Below the pieces are notes generated by a model. The model ran no database searches. It was not told the origin of the DNA and saw nothing but the letters and a program-made list of their open reading frames with translations. This document shows positions 33,842 to 45,497 of a stretch of 48,285 nucleotides of DNA, piece after piece. This DNA comes from Collybiopsis luxurians FD-317 M1 (lineage: Eukaryota; Basidiomycota; Agaricomycetes; Agaricales; Omphalotaceae). Position 1 is the stretch's first letter, and every line of letters begins with the position of its first letter. A program made the translations under genes and the position numbers. The stretch spans positions 242,339 through 290,623 of the forward strand of contig KN834783.1 of NCBI GenBank assembly GCA_000827265.1, given 5' to 3'.

Positions 33842-34828
33842 CGACTTATACAGCCTCCCGTTAATTCCTGTATATGACATGCACCAAGTCTTGTCCGGTC
33901 GACTGAAGAATCTTCTATTTCCAGAACGGACTGTTCCACGTTACCACTCGGCGACCAGCGCTCTGACAGCTGCTCGCTGTTACGCTGTGGATTATTGTTG
34001 ATTATACTTTTTTTTATCAACCTCTTCTACTTCGCTTGCCACCTTTGCCCTTCTCAAATGTACCTAGTTTTTTATTTTGTCTTGGGAATTTCTTGTGCAT
34101 TTCTCTCCCTTCCTTGTGCGATTGACTCTCCATTCCTCCCTTGAGGAATTTACCTCTCGTTTAAGCCGGTGCATTATGTAGCTTGCTTTGTTCCCTGATC
34201 CCCAGCCTATCATATTCCGGTAGCGAAATGTGTTCTTGAGGCTCAGTTCAATCCTTTGTATCATTAGCGGTCTAAATAATGCTTATATCTTTTTATGTCT
34301 CCAGTACATTTGTGATCATGATGCTGATCGGAAAGACCCGACAGTAATCCGGTAGACTGGTTTCGCTGCTAATGCCAGCTGGACAAATACAAGCTCGTCA
34401 CTTCAGTCTAAATGATGAACAGCGAAACCGCAGAATTGAATGTTCGCTGCAAGGTCATAAAGAAATCAGTGATGCCGTGGGATACTCTTTGCTCAACCAC
34501 TCCAGCTAAGGAAAGCTCATGAACCTACGTGTATCAGTAAATTATGCGGGACCCCCCTTGTACTATGCACACCACACGTTAATGCTACAGAGGCCGTGGT
34601 ATTAATGGCTTTCACTCCTTGTTTATCTCAATAATATTTGTTATTTATATCACCTTTTGTTTTGCGGCAGAAGTAAATAAATAGGTTATGGTATACATGT
34701 AGAGGATATGTCGTGCTCCGTTGCTGACAATAACAAACCAGAGGCGTACACAAGTGTACGTATCGCAACTTTCCTTGGATCCTCTTCAAATTAGCCGTGA
34801 TCTTATATTGGCAATGATTAGTCCAGTT

Positions 34829-36125
34829 TCACCGCAAATGCAAGGGCTTACATGGTTCACCCGATACTGAAATATTGCTGTTATTATTAATTCTCCCAGG
34901 TTGAGTCCTCTCTTCATAATGGATTGTTTCAACAACAGGGGAGTGGTTTGTGTGGACTAAAATAATCACTGCTGCAGGGTACCATGCCTAAATAGGATAG
35001 AATAAGTTATAAAACCAAGAAATGGACAACAATTATGTACACTTACAGCCGCAACTATAAATAAGTTGTTGGCAAAGTGATAGCCCTCTAGCAAACCAAT
35101 TGAAGCAGAACCACTTGGAGGGTAATACATAAGCAAGGTAATGATGATGTTCAAACATTGCGCTGCACAAAATATTGCTCCAGATTCTATCAGTAGAAGT
35201 AGAATCCTTTGCACTGAGCTGTTGCCTCTCCGGGTAAAAGCGGTCAAAGTCTGCTGATGAGCCCTGAATGTCAAGGCTCCAATTCAATGATTCATGAAAT
35301 GCAAAATACATGGCTAGCAGCATACCACCACTTCCACACAATAAAAAGGGTCACAAAAAGATTGATGATTAAGGACACAACCCATGAAATCCAGTCCAAT
35401 GTTGGAATAGAAAATTGCCCGGTCGCAAGAGCAATGTTGTTCTCAACCACGTCGGCGATATTTATTCCTGGGGAGTATGATGCTTGAAATAAGTGAGCTG
35501 ATGGTCCTGTTTTTACCGCATACCAATATTAGCCATCATGGCAACTGTCAGGAAAACTTTCCAAAATCTCTTCTCAGGTAGTAATACCCAAGCTCTCCAC
35601 ACCACAATACTGTCTCCAATAAGGATCTGAAGTATTTCTGAGCATGATAAGTGTATGCAACCGATTTCAACTTACGGGAAGTGTCTCAGTTACATTTCCG
35701 AGATACCCCCAGTTTCTTTCCTGTGCAAGAATAGCAGCTTTATGTGAAATATTTCCAAACAAACAAGAGAGATGCAGCAGAGTGAATGCTGAATTACCCA
35801 GGAATGAGGCTGTTAAGCAAAGCAACATAATAATGCAACAAATAATCAAGGCATCTCTAGAGTGTTTCCGTGATTTCTTGCTGAAGTACAAATAAAAGAT
35901 GCAGCGATTCTGGATCAAATTCTGACTTACCTCAAGACTCCAAGTGCAATGACTGTCATCAAGACTAAAGCCCCTGTAATACTCATATTCAGCAGATACT
36001 TCAATGCTAGACAGAAACTGTTGAATTCACATACCAAAACCCCATGATAAGATTATTATATTAATGACGTCGGCAATCCACGCAGCACCAGCTTCAAAAA
36101 GCTCTTCTTGTACTTCAGTAGTCAT
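34829..36125 (-). CDS. Seven-transmembrane protein of unknown function, copy E
   Basis: Seven exons: 36125-36035, 35973-35931, 35880-35676, 35626-35524, 35467-35326, 35263-35047 and 34987-34829, giving 319 aa. The first intron (35974-36034) has a textbook GTATGT donor; unspliced, it would give a TGA at once. Motifs: SWGFG/ALVLMT, KKSRKHSRDALIICC, GDSIVVWRAWVLLPEKRFW, DWISWVVSLIINLFVTLF, ILLLLIESGAIFCAAQC and AWYPAAVIILVHTNHSP. A 4-nt deletion near the C-terminus relative to copy B bypasses the usual stop, so the tail is extended (ending PCKPLHLR). Most diverged of the minus-strand copies. Confidence 0.82.
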
Positions 36126-36129
36126 TTGT

Positions 36130-37975
36130 TGGTTACTGGAACAATAGCTGCTGAGAGCAATTATTGGCTTGGGGGAAAGGAAATCAAGAATGCTTTTCCT
36201 TTGATATGTCGAGATTTGTACTTATATAAGATGACATGGAGACAAAGGAGACATATAGTTCAAGAATAGGCGATGAAAATTATTCATCGAAACAGCCACA
36301 TCACTAGATAAAACCTATTGCAAACCTCAGAAACCTCAACTCTCTCTAGTGCGGCACCTTTTGATAGGTACCTTCAATCTGGATCATTCTATAATATACA
36401 GCATAATCAGGGGCAATTTCATTGAATTTTGAATTTGAAAAGCAGCTTTGAGATCAAGATTGATTCTAGACAACATATCATTATCGATCCAAATGAGGTA
36501 CAGCCTCTAAAGTAACCTGGCTTGCGTGGAAAATCAGTTTCTGATTATCAGCAAATGTACATGAGAGGCCTTGTTGATCATCATGTTATGAGGCTGGAAG
36601 GGAGTGAAGGAATTATCCTTATGATCGGATTTTCTCGAGTATTTAATAATGTAATGTCCATATATAGGTAAAAATCTTCCATATCAGCGCAGATGCTTCG
36701 ATTCAAAATTGTAGTTACATGGAAGTGAAAACGGCATCGCGTTAGCGTTGACGGCTCACCTGCATTTGACGCTTGTCTGACACCTCAGTTTCCACAACTG
36801 CAACTGAGGGCGCTATGGAGGTTGAAACTGTAACATCAGCATTGACGGCTCACCTACATTTGATGCTTGTCTCACATCTCAATTTCTACAATTGCAACTG
36901 AGGGCTTTCAGGATAAGTAACTGACTGAAAATTAGCCGGTGTAATTCCTGAAGATATCACAAAGGTTTGTGATTGGGTAGCGTTGCTGAAAGAACCAGGT
37001 TTCATAGATTGCTACTGCAATGGCAATATCCCCAAAATAATTGTTGATATTCATTTTGAGACACCTCCAATCAACTTCATTCATCATTTCTTTCTCATTT
37101 GCTATAGAAGCAGCATCCCGGATCCGCCAGCCACCACACTTCCGATGGGTCTTGATGGATGAATTTTAAGGCAAGATAAGGTGAAAATATAAAAATAAAC
37201 AAATTAAAAATTTTTTGAATAGAAGCAGGATTATAGGGGTAGGGGATGTATCGTTCGCCTTCTGCAATGTTGGACTCGATTATGACTACTCGTCTCTGAA
37301 TGTCTTGGACCATATCTTCCGTCAGTGACCTATCACTACTTATCTCTTTTTGATTTATCTTCACCCTATATTCCAGGACACCTATCGTGTGCATACTCCC
37401 CTCTTCCCCTCCTGCTTGCCCTGCATTGCCTCAATCTGTGTTCGCGTGCAAGCTCCATCCAAGCTATTGTTTATATATGTATACTCAAAAACTAGACCGA
37501 CCTTTATCTGTAGGATTCTACTGCAGCGCAATAGGTGCCCTAGCCCCTTACCTGGCCGCCAGTCCGTTTTCGTGACCGTCGTAGATCTGCCTTACTTTTC
37601 AAGCGCAATCTGGCTTCTCCGCGTTGTGGGAGCACACCAAATGGGTTCGATGCGCCCATCCAAAGTTTAGAGACACTGAACGAATGCTTACGGTTAATGG
37701 AAATGCTGCGCGTGATGATTTGATGAATGTGTGAGGTAAGAGTTGTCACGTGACCGTTATCCAACAATCTTTATGTTTAACCGCTACCGCCACGCGAAAA
37801 TTTAAATTTGTGCACTAGGAGCACTCCCTCCGTTTGTTGCTACCGAGTCCGCATCTGTATTGGCTACGAGTGCATAACTTCTTTATCGTGCCAGCAAGTA
37901 GGTGTTCCTATTCTCATAAGGGCACGATACAAATGTTACGGATTATTCAGGATAATAGTTGATGCATCGAGTGGG
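36130..37975. other. Intergenic region with relics of the repeat family
   Basis: 36300-36930 holds diverged copies of the non-coding blocks of the tandem units (CCTCAGAAACCTCAACTCTC, ATGTACATGAGAG, GCTCACCTGCATTTGA), including an internal short repeat (about 36745-36790 and 36838-36885). 37000-37975 shows no recognisable gene. Confidence 0.45.
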
Positions 37976-37978
37976 GCG

Positions 37979-39540
37979 ATGGCAGAAAATCTCAAGGAGT
38001 TTTTCCAAGGTGAACTTCTATACATTAGGAGTCTCCTTGCCTACTTGTACTCAATATAATACTAGGTCGCCAATGCAATATTCTGTCGTCACCTTTGGAA
38101 ATCAAGCTCGAAGTGATCAGCTACCTCAAGCTTGAGGACATTCTCCGGCTTTCCGACACTTGCCATGTTATGCGCGATGCTCTTTTTTCTACCGCCTTTC
38201 GCCGGGCCATAATTCGACCAATCATCAGCTACGAAGTCATGTCGAAAGCCCAATCGAGTACAACCCGCAACACCTTGTACCGGACACTCAACTGGGACGG
38301 TTATGTTCCTGAGACTACCCTGCCTGCCATTTGTGAATGCATCATTTGAGATTGGCGCAATCTCTCTCTTAAAGCGCATACAGTGGATGCGTTGCTTGCC
38401 GCCTACAGTAACTCCCTGCCGAAAATGCGCAATGTCACCTCGTTGACCCTTGTGAGCGTCCCTCTTACGCCTTGCTTCTCTCGAACATACGAGAGCTCTC
38501 ACACCTTAAATCTCTCGCTCTGCACTCTTGCGATTTCGGTCGGGTTAAGGCCAAGCCTGTCCGGGATGTTTTAGTTGCTCTTAAGTTAGAAAAATTCGAA
38601 CTGCTCGAAGTATATTGGGCAGAAACTTCAAACAAAGACACTCCCGAAATAAGAGCAGCATTCTCCTCACTGATGGAAAATCTTGTTGAATTGAAATCCA
38701 ACCAGCCTTGGCTACGCACAGTTTTATCTTCCTCCTCCAGTACTCCACCGCCACAAATTGTCAACCTTCATCTGGGACTGTTCAATACTAGACTCCGTGA
38801 AATTATCAGCTTCATCCTCAGATTCCCTACCTTAGAGTCCATCACTATCGATGAGGATACGCTCGATCATGAGCCGATATATTTACATCCTGTAACCGAG
38901 CAAATTTCACTCTCCTCTCTTCCCAGACTCCGCCAGTTGACCTGCCCCCTGAGATTCATTTCTGCTCTCGTAGGCCCCCATAATATTTCTCAGCTCTTTT
39001 ACTACGGTCCCTCTCGAGGCCTACAGATCGCCAAATAGCATCGTCGAGCCTCTTTCTCGGATGCTATCTGGGTCAGACGGATGGGCTTCCCCTAGCCAGT
39101 ATCAATGCGTTCAGGAGTTACATATCCCAGTCGCTTTCGCTTTGGGACTTTCTGCGAATGCAAATGACATTGGCTTGACCCAGCTGAAGAATCTAACAAT
39201 CAATGCCTATGCAATGGATTTCCATGACATTGTATTTGAAGGAGAACAATTACACTCGGTGAATTAACATGTTTACTTTCACTGCTCATGCTCATAAATT
39301 TCCCCCCCCAAGATTACTCAAAATCTTGGAGGACCACCTTTGAGACACCTGCATTTCATTAACATGCCATTCGTGGTGTGTTTACCACAAGAATTATTGG
39401 TTGGTGTCCAGAAGGAGTATTTCCAGGGTCTGGATAGGTTCTCGTTCTGGTTAAGCGTGGGAGCTCATTGGGAATATGGGAAGAATCCTGTCAATGGAGA
39501 GTGGACCTTGTACGAGCCGGAAGAAGGTGGATAGAATGAA
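37979..39540 (+). pseudogene. Degenerate F-box / leucine-rich-repeat type gene
   Basis: Exon 1 is 37979-38009 (MAENLKEFFQ), with a 56-nt intron (38010-38065). The next exon then reads SSPLEIKLEVISYLKLEDIL and LSDTCHVMRDAL, a typical F-box for SCF ubiquitin-ligase adaptors binding Skp1. A TGA at 38347-38349 interrupts the frame. The same frame continues (DWRNLSLKAHTVDALLAAY) to about 38470, shifts by one to a 188-residue LRR-like stretch (to 39038), shifts again near 39010-39037 and continues to about 39264. A final exon after a GTGAAT/CCCCAAG intron runs 39311-39534. One stop plus two frameshifts make it a pseudogene, unless these are assembly errors. Confidence 0.72.
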
Positions 39541-39763
39541 CTGGGGATGTATATGGCGGATTGGGTCGGTTTCACCTTTATAGCGCCGAGCGTATATCAA
39601 TGGAAAGTGACCCCCGGTTCCCCTCTGTTAAGAGTATGCGAACTTTCGCAACTCAGGCGTTAACTTCCTTCCATTGCTCTTGAAAAACCATCCTGTTTTT
39701 CAGACACATTACACCCTCCTAAAAAAGTCCTTTTTTCCAACCCACGTCGATGGGAATGCTTGT

Positions 39764-39890
39764 GGGAATGCCTCAGTGGGCAGGAGGCAGGAGCAGTGGG
39801 CGGGAGGCGGGAGCAGTGGGCGGGAGGCAGGAACAGTGGGCGGGAGGTGGGAGCAGTGGGCAGGAGGTGGGAGCCGTGGGTGAGCAGTAA
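39764..39890. repeat. GC-rich minisatellite, about 20-bp unit
   Basis: About six imperfect copies of GGAGCAGTGGGCGGGAGGCG, strongly purine-biased on the + strand. It lies just after the F-box pseudogene. Confidence 0.8.
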
Positions 39891-40580
39891 CAGTGGGGAT
39901 CAATCAGTGAGTAGCGACGGCGTGCTAGGAAATGATGGGCAGTGACATGCTCGGTACATGGTCCGAGCATGTCTGAGGAGTAGGTGCGAGTCTGCGACTC
40001 TGCGAAACCCTTACATTTACTCACTCAAGTAGTTAATCTTGTAGTATATTTACAAAGAATGTAACAAATTTATTATTGGTGAATGCGAAGTCGAACTGGA
40101 ACTTCATTCAACCAAGTCCGTTAGCACCTAATCCTGAGCTACATCATCAGGTCACATGACCCGCCACCGCTTGCCGGCATTTCTTACATTGTCACAGGGA
40201 ATGGCTGTACGGGATTCATTGCGTATAGTGGGGTAACTGTGGAATGGTTCTGTCGGGCTGAAAATATGTGCATTTATGACCATATCGTAGGGCGGCCTCA
40301 GTCCTGGCTCGCTACATGGCCTTTGGCATCCCGAAGGCTTTCTACAATGACATTGGTTTCTGATTTACTTATAAAGACTGAGTACATTGCAGGGTTAATT
40401 CCTTAAAGTGTCTTTCTAACAATGCGCACAGGGAATTGGTGTCGCTTTGACGATGTGGGAGGAATTGAGATTTATATATTATACCTATTTCTTGGCGACA
40501 TCAATATGAGTAGAGTATGGTTTCACATTGTGCATTGACAGTAGCGGGCTCTGCCGCTCGCCGGCGCTACTCGGTTATCC

Positions 40581-40875
40581 TTGAGACACCTGCATTTCAT
40601 TAACATGCCGTTTGTGGTGCATTTACCCCGAGAGAAATTGGTTGGCGTCCAGAAGAAATTTTTCTTGGGTCTGGATAGGTTTTCATTCTGGTTGAGCGTG
40701 GGAGCTCATTGGGAGTTTTGAATAGATCCTGTTGATGGAGGGTGGAACTCGTACGAGCTGGAGGAAGGTGTATAGAATGTACCGGGGATGACGTCCGATT
40801 AGGCTAGTTTCGTCTTCATAGCGCCGAGCGCATATCAATGATATGTAACCCCCAATGCTTTTCTTATGAGTTTAT
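40581..40875 (+). pseudogene. Partial duplicate of the F-box gene 3' end
   Basis: Matches 39340-39640: TTGAGACACCTGCATTTCAT, then the SFWLSVGAHWE region near 40681-40720, and the shared downstream AGCGCCGAGCG. The frame breaks at TTTTGA near 40716. No F-box part is present. Confidence 0.75.
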
Positions 40876-41750
40876 ATGTGCTGTAGTATCTCCTTCAGAA
40901 TGGGGAACCAAAAAGTGCTGAGGAGTTCACTGGTGCATTGTCTTATTTACCATTCACCGAAGACGAGCTCCCTCTGTGGGTCTGTCTAGTTCAGGGCTGA
41001 CCTATTGCCACACTCGAGTCTGAATCTCTTCCACTTGACATATATCTTTTTTTTCGTATTAGTGTACACAATCGTCGGTTATAGATCCATTAATTGAAAA
41101 AGCTTACAATTGATATCTATCCCATGGCCCAAGGTGCCAGAGAAATCGTATCGGACTGGGAGCGGATGTTCTCAGTGAGTTCAATTAACCTGCGCATGTT
41201 CATTGCACTAGTATGATCCTGGAACGCCGTCTGTAGAGCGTTTGCGTTTCGTCAGCCTGCCGTAGGACGCTTGGGTTCTATTCAGACCGCATAGCATAGA
41301 AAAAAACACTGTAGTTGGGATATAGGTGGACTATTTTTTTTAAGATTAAACTGCTTTTCCATCATTTGAGGACCAGTGAACATTAGGAGTTTACGAGGGA
41401 TGTGCTATCCCTGGAAGAATAAGAATAGAAATCAGGTGGTCTACTAGATTAATCTTCTTGGTATCTCTAACCTTGTCTTCTTTCATAGTCTTCAGCCAAA
41501 TAGGTAATCCTCTTATGTTATATATTTTTTGAAAGTAGGTGCCTACTTCCGGTGTATAACCTACTGGCTTTTCAAGGGCTGGGTTCTCATTTATGCTCTC
41601 AACTCGAACGCTATCAACTTACTCAAGGTCCAGAGTCGTATACAAGTGGTCAACGTAACTGTCCGCAACTCAATTGGGCACAATGGGCACTCATGTCCAA
41701 AAAAGGAAGGAGGGTTTCTATTTGTGGTTGAATGACGCAGGATAATGAGC
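40876..41750. other. Intergenic, no supported gene
   Basis: Nothing recognisable. A GGGCACAATGGGCAC palindromic stretch near 41676 contains an ACAAT core. Confidence 0.4.
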
Positions 41751-41754
41751 GTTT

Positions 41755-41833
41755 GACAATAGCGATGAGTCTATTGTTCTGAACACTATCCCCATTGTAT
41801 GGGCGCACAGTGAGCTTGTCCGGCGCTATAAAA
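41755..41833 (+). promoter_or_regulatory. P5 promoter: ACAAT-core sites and TATA box
   Basis: GACAAT at 41755-41760 (ATTGTC on the other strand), ATTGTTC at 41773-41779, ATTGTAT near 41794, and TATAAAA at 41827-41833, 130 nt before the P5 start. Confidence 0.5.
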
Positions 41834-41962
41834 CATACGCCTCTTCAGATTGTTACAGTTTCCTCAATATTTCGCGACACCTAAGTTCATTGAGTTCCGC
41901 TGAATACCTTCCAATCGAGTCTACCCCAGCCAACCTACGACACGCTACCAACTGCATTTACC

Positions 41963-42136
41963 ATGGACTCGTTCACCTTGCTCGCAGCTCCACCACTTAT
42001 TACCTCCTCTCTCTCTCCCGAAGTCTCGTTACCACAGACTTCATCATCGTGCTACAACCAAGAACCGCAATCCGCACTTCCAGTTGATTCGGAAGCAGGA
42101 GGCGGGGATACGATCGCCTTTTGCGTCATCTGCTAG
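41963..42136 (+). CDS. Lipopeptide mating-pheromone precursor P5 (CaaX, CVIC)
   Basis: 57 aa, starting MDSFTLLAAPP and ending TIAFCVIC. CaaX Cys is residue 54; the last residue is Cys, acceptable to farnesyltransferases though rarer than Ala. The C-terminal part LPVDSEAGGGD is shared with P6, while the last variable residues (TIAF versus LVAW) differ, as expected for peptides with different receptor specificity. Cleavage near DSEA (43-45) would leave a mature peptide of roughly 10-12 residues. It lies 786 bp upstream of the STE3 receptor on the same strand. GTCAGT directly after the stop may be a 3'-UTR intron donor (to about 42215). Confidence 0.9.
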   Translation: MDSFTLLAAPPLITSSLSPEVSLPQTSSSCYNQEPQSALPVDSEAGGGDTIAFCVIC

Positions 42137-42139
42137 GTC

Positions 42140-42785
42140 AGTTAATTCTCAATGGGCAGTCGAAGGAATCTGAACCAAATCCATGTTAATAGGCGGCTAC
42201 AACGCTCTTCTCTAGATCTTACATCCCCAGTTTACTTCATATTATTATTGTATTCGAATTCCTTTCCTGGACTGACGCTTTGTAAACCGTAAGTGAGGTC
42301 AAGTCTTTTTACCTTGAAATTCACTGACGGCCCCTCCGAATATACATAGGCTCCATACAACTCGGTGACTTTGACAGTCGACCGCTCGTCATTCATTCTA
42401 CATACTCTTTCTCTCCATCCGGTCTCTACTATGTCTCCTCGCTCCTTTAAATGCATTGTGCATCTTTTGTACGTTCGTGGAATTCGCTGCCTCTATTCGT
42501 GTTCAAAAGGTAGCTGGTAACTTTTGTTTATAAGTATTTATGGTCGCATGCTGCAGTCTGTACGTCGCCTGTAAAACTAGTACTGGTTTAAATCAACTTG
42601 AACTTGAACGTGACTGACGATTTGACCGAAAGGAGATCAATGGCGCACCAATCTCGAGCTTTTTTTTTTGTGAACATCCGGCAAACAGACGGACTCAATT
42701 GGAGCGCTTCTCGTCGGCATGAGATGCTGATGCCGAAACTGAATTGCCGGAAGCCGGCATTAAACGAGCGCTTAAATTTAAACTC
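42140..42785. other. 3' flank of P5 and upstream region of the receptor
   Basis: Around 42362 GTGACTTTGACAGTCGACC is shared with the 3' flank of P6 (46217-46235), showing that P5 and P6 arose by duplication including their downstream DNA. No further gene seen. Confidence 0.5.
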
Positions 42786-42790
42786 CGCCC

Positions 42791-42837
42791 ATTGTCCTTC
42801 CCTTTCATTGAAAGGCCCCCATTGTCCGCTACAATGG
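42791..42837 (+). promoter_or_regulatory. ATTGTCC sites upstream of the STE3 receptor
   Basis: ATTGTCC at 42791-42797 and 42821-42827, plus ACAATGG at about 42831, 86-132 nt before the start codon. Same motif as upstream of the pheromone genes. Confidence 0.5.
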
Positions 42838-42922
42838 AGGACGCATTACTTATACCTGGTCGCAATGTTCCTTCGTACCTCTCCGTACGCATACACCTCA
42901 GCTTGCCACTGTGGTCTCAACG

Positions 42923-44990
42923 ATGGCTAACTTCGACTATCCGCTGTTCCCCATCTTCTCTTTTCTAGGCTTCCTTCTTCCTCTCATACCTCTTCAATGG
43001 CATTTCCAAGCTGGCAACTCCGGGACTTGCTTCTACATTTTTTGGGCATCTTTATCGTGTCTGAACCAATTCGTCAACTCTCTGATATGGAGAGGAAATG
43101 TTATCAATTCGGCACCTGTTTGGTGTGATATCTGTGCGTGAAAATTAGCTTTTATCTTTTACTCGTTTTCATTCTTCTTTCGTTCTTTCCAGCAATTCGT
43201 ATTACGCTGGCGACGACCGTCGGCCTTCCCGCATCGTCGTTTTGCATAGTCAGGCGGCTCTACAACATAGCTGCAATTAAAAGTGCTTCCATAACTCATG
43301 CGGAGGTCAGTTTGAATACATTTCGTCGTTCAACCAGTGCGCCTGATTGTATCTGAAGAAACGTAGGACTATCATTACCGACAGCTTGATTTGTGGACTG
43401 TGGCCCATGATATATCTGGCGTTGCGTGAGTGGCATTGGTTCCGATGCGTAGGCCCTGTTTGACGATGTGTCCTGTAGAGTATATCGTTCAAGGCCATCG
43501 CTTTAATATTTTTGAAGACATTGGATGCATGCCCGCTTTGCTCAACTCCATTCCCACCTACTTCATCACTTTTTCGTGGGTTCTCCTTTTCGGCCTCGCT
43601 TCATCCGTCTATTGCAGTGAGTACCTTCCAACCTCACCTAATCTGTCTTCTGACGACGCTCTTCAGTTCTTTGTTTACGCGCTTTCACGCAACGACGACT
43701 CGAACTCGCTCGATTCATTTCTACCAACAAAGCTCTTTCCATCGGACAGTATTTTCGACTTATGGCTCTCGCAATGACCGAAATGATTTGTACCGTACCC
43801 TTGACGATCTTCCTCATCTGGCTGAGTGCCACGCACTCGCCTATCTCTCCTTGGATTAGTATCGCCAACACTCATATTGATTACGGTCGTGTAGACCAAT
43901 ATCCTTCTGTTCTTTATAACCTGAACCCTATATCGGTTAGGGGTATGCTATTTACTCGCTGGGCTTCAGTCGCTTGTGCTTTCATCTTTTTTGCGTTCTT
44001 CGGCTTTGCTGAAGAGGCTCGTCGACACTACGCCCTCTGGTACCGTGCAGTTTTGCGTCTCTTCGGAATCAAACCTTCATTATCTACTGATCGAGGGTAT
44101 GTCCTCTACTTGACCCTATGTCTTTATTTTTTTTTCTTTCTCAATCTTAACCGCAGAAAATCATTTTCGAAGATTTCAATTAAACTACCGTCTTCCCCAT
44201 CTGTTTCGAAATACGACGCTTCTCTCTCGAGTCCTTCCAGTCCACCTCCTGCGTATCAGGGCGGTGGTGTACATTCGTGGTATGTATCTGCACCGGTCCG
44301 TTACAATTGTTGCTGATCCCGGAATATAGTCTCAAAGAACTGAAGGTCAAGACTGACGTCGAGGATTCGCTTCCTATCTACGTGATACCAACCAGCCGTA
44401 CTCCTGCACCGCAAGACGTGCGCAGGAGCATATTGGAGGCTGACTCCCGCTCGACGATCTGTTTCCCGGATGATAGCGTTGAACTCGCTAACTTTGGCAA
44501 ATCTTTTTCCAGCTCCGACTCCAGCTCCATCCCATCCTCTCCATCTTCTTCGACATCTACATATTCTCCTCACTCTCCTATTACCTCGGTCGGTCCTCCG
44601 ACACATGTCGATTCTGCATATCTCGATGCCGCCGCTGTTGCCCTGAGTAACACGAATAATTTGATCTTGAGCCCGAGAACGTCTTCTGCCCAACAATACG
44701 TACACATTGATCACGAGGAGGATGACATGTCTATTACGGACGCTTACATGGACTCCCGCCCAACCTCGCTTTCGCAATTTCCTCCCGCTCCGATAAGAAT
44801 GCCGACGCCAGCACCCTTCATGCGCTCAGAAGGGCCTGCACCTCTTCCTCCTACCAGTCTCCCCTTCCATCGGCCATTCTCTCCGCCGAGCGTGTATCCC
44901 GTTACTCAGCCTCATAGGGCTAGAGGTCAGAATGCCGGGGACGCGATGGCTGTCACTATTCGTACGGAATCATCGCGAGAGATGCTTTGA
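42923..44990 (+). CDS. STE3: STE3-type pheromone receptor (fungal GPCR)
   Basis: Seven exons: 42923-43133, 43193-43305, 43359-43425, 43479-43616, 43667-44096, 44157-44279 and 44330-44990, giving 580 aa with an exact open frame. STE3 hallmarks: PLQWHFQAGNSG after TM1, ASLSCLNQFVNSLIW in TM2, WCDISIRITLATTVGLPASS entering TM3, CIVRRLYNIA after it, QYIVQGHRFNIFEDIGC in the TM4-5 loop, and YFRLMALAMTEM before TM6. A Ser/Pro-rich cytoplasmic tail of more than 200 residues follows. The protein is a plasma-membrane receptor for a farnesylated pheromone of another mating type, signalling through G protein and MAP kinase to control nuclear migration and clamp-cell fusion. It is flanked by P5 and P6, forming a standard sublocus. 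The first exon was chosen from the ATG after a promoter with two ATTGTCC sites. Confidence 0.95.
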
Positions 44991-44994
44991 TTTA

Positions 44995-45495
44995 CTGCGC
45001 ACTCAGCACTTCTGAAAATTACGACCGTGCTTCAAAAATCTCAGGATCTGCCCGTCTAGATAATGCTTGAGCATTTCCTCCCCATTACCACTCATTATGC
45101 ACCATCCCAATGACGACGCCTATGCTCTATTTTGAGTCTACAGTCTTTTCTTTTTACACAGTTATCTATCTATATCTATATTCTGGCTCTCAAGATATCA
45201 CGACTACCTGTATTACCATCTCTCCCTAAAGTTCTGCCTGTAATTTCACCGATATTTGGCATAGTCATACCCGTATAAGTAGTACTTCATCACTTTCTGT
45301 GCTTGCTCGTCTTACGGCATCAGTCCTGGCGACGCTTGCCTGGCTGTATCGTTCTACATATTTACCAACTCTGCGTATGTGCAAGTTAAATGATATTTTT
45401 ATTGGTATCAACTCGGCTTTCTCAAGCATAGAACTCAACGTACGCGAGCGCTTCATGAACGGCATTGTACATCCCAAAAAGGGCACAATGCCGAA
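44995..45495. other. Receptor 3' flank / P6 upstream spacer
   Basis: No gene supported. The open frames at 45299-45613 are weak and unlike known families. Confidence 0.4.
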
Positions 45496-45497
45496 CT

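Noticed and set aside
4803..36125. Seven-TM copies A-F as additional STE3 pheromone receptors
   Set aside because: They lack STE3 landmarks such as the LPxSSxCIxRRLY and QGHRFNIFED motifs and the long cytoplasmic tail, and the exon structure differs. Only the topology is similar.
39709..40024. Proline/histidine-rich minus-strand frames over the minisatellite
   Set aside because: Open frame produced by a 20-bp tandem repeat; no start context or neighbouring exons.
44301..44777. 158-codon minus-strand frame across the receptor C-terminal exon
   Set aside because: Arg-rich shadow of the Ser/Pro-rich receptor tail.
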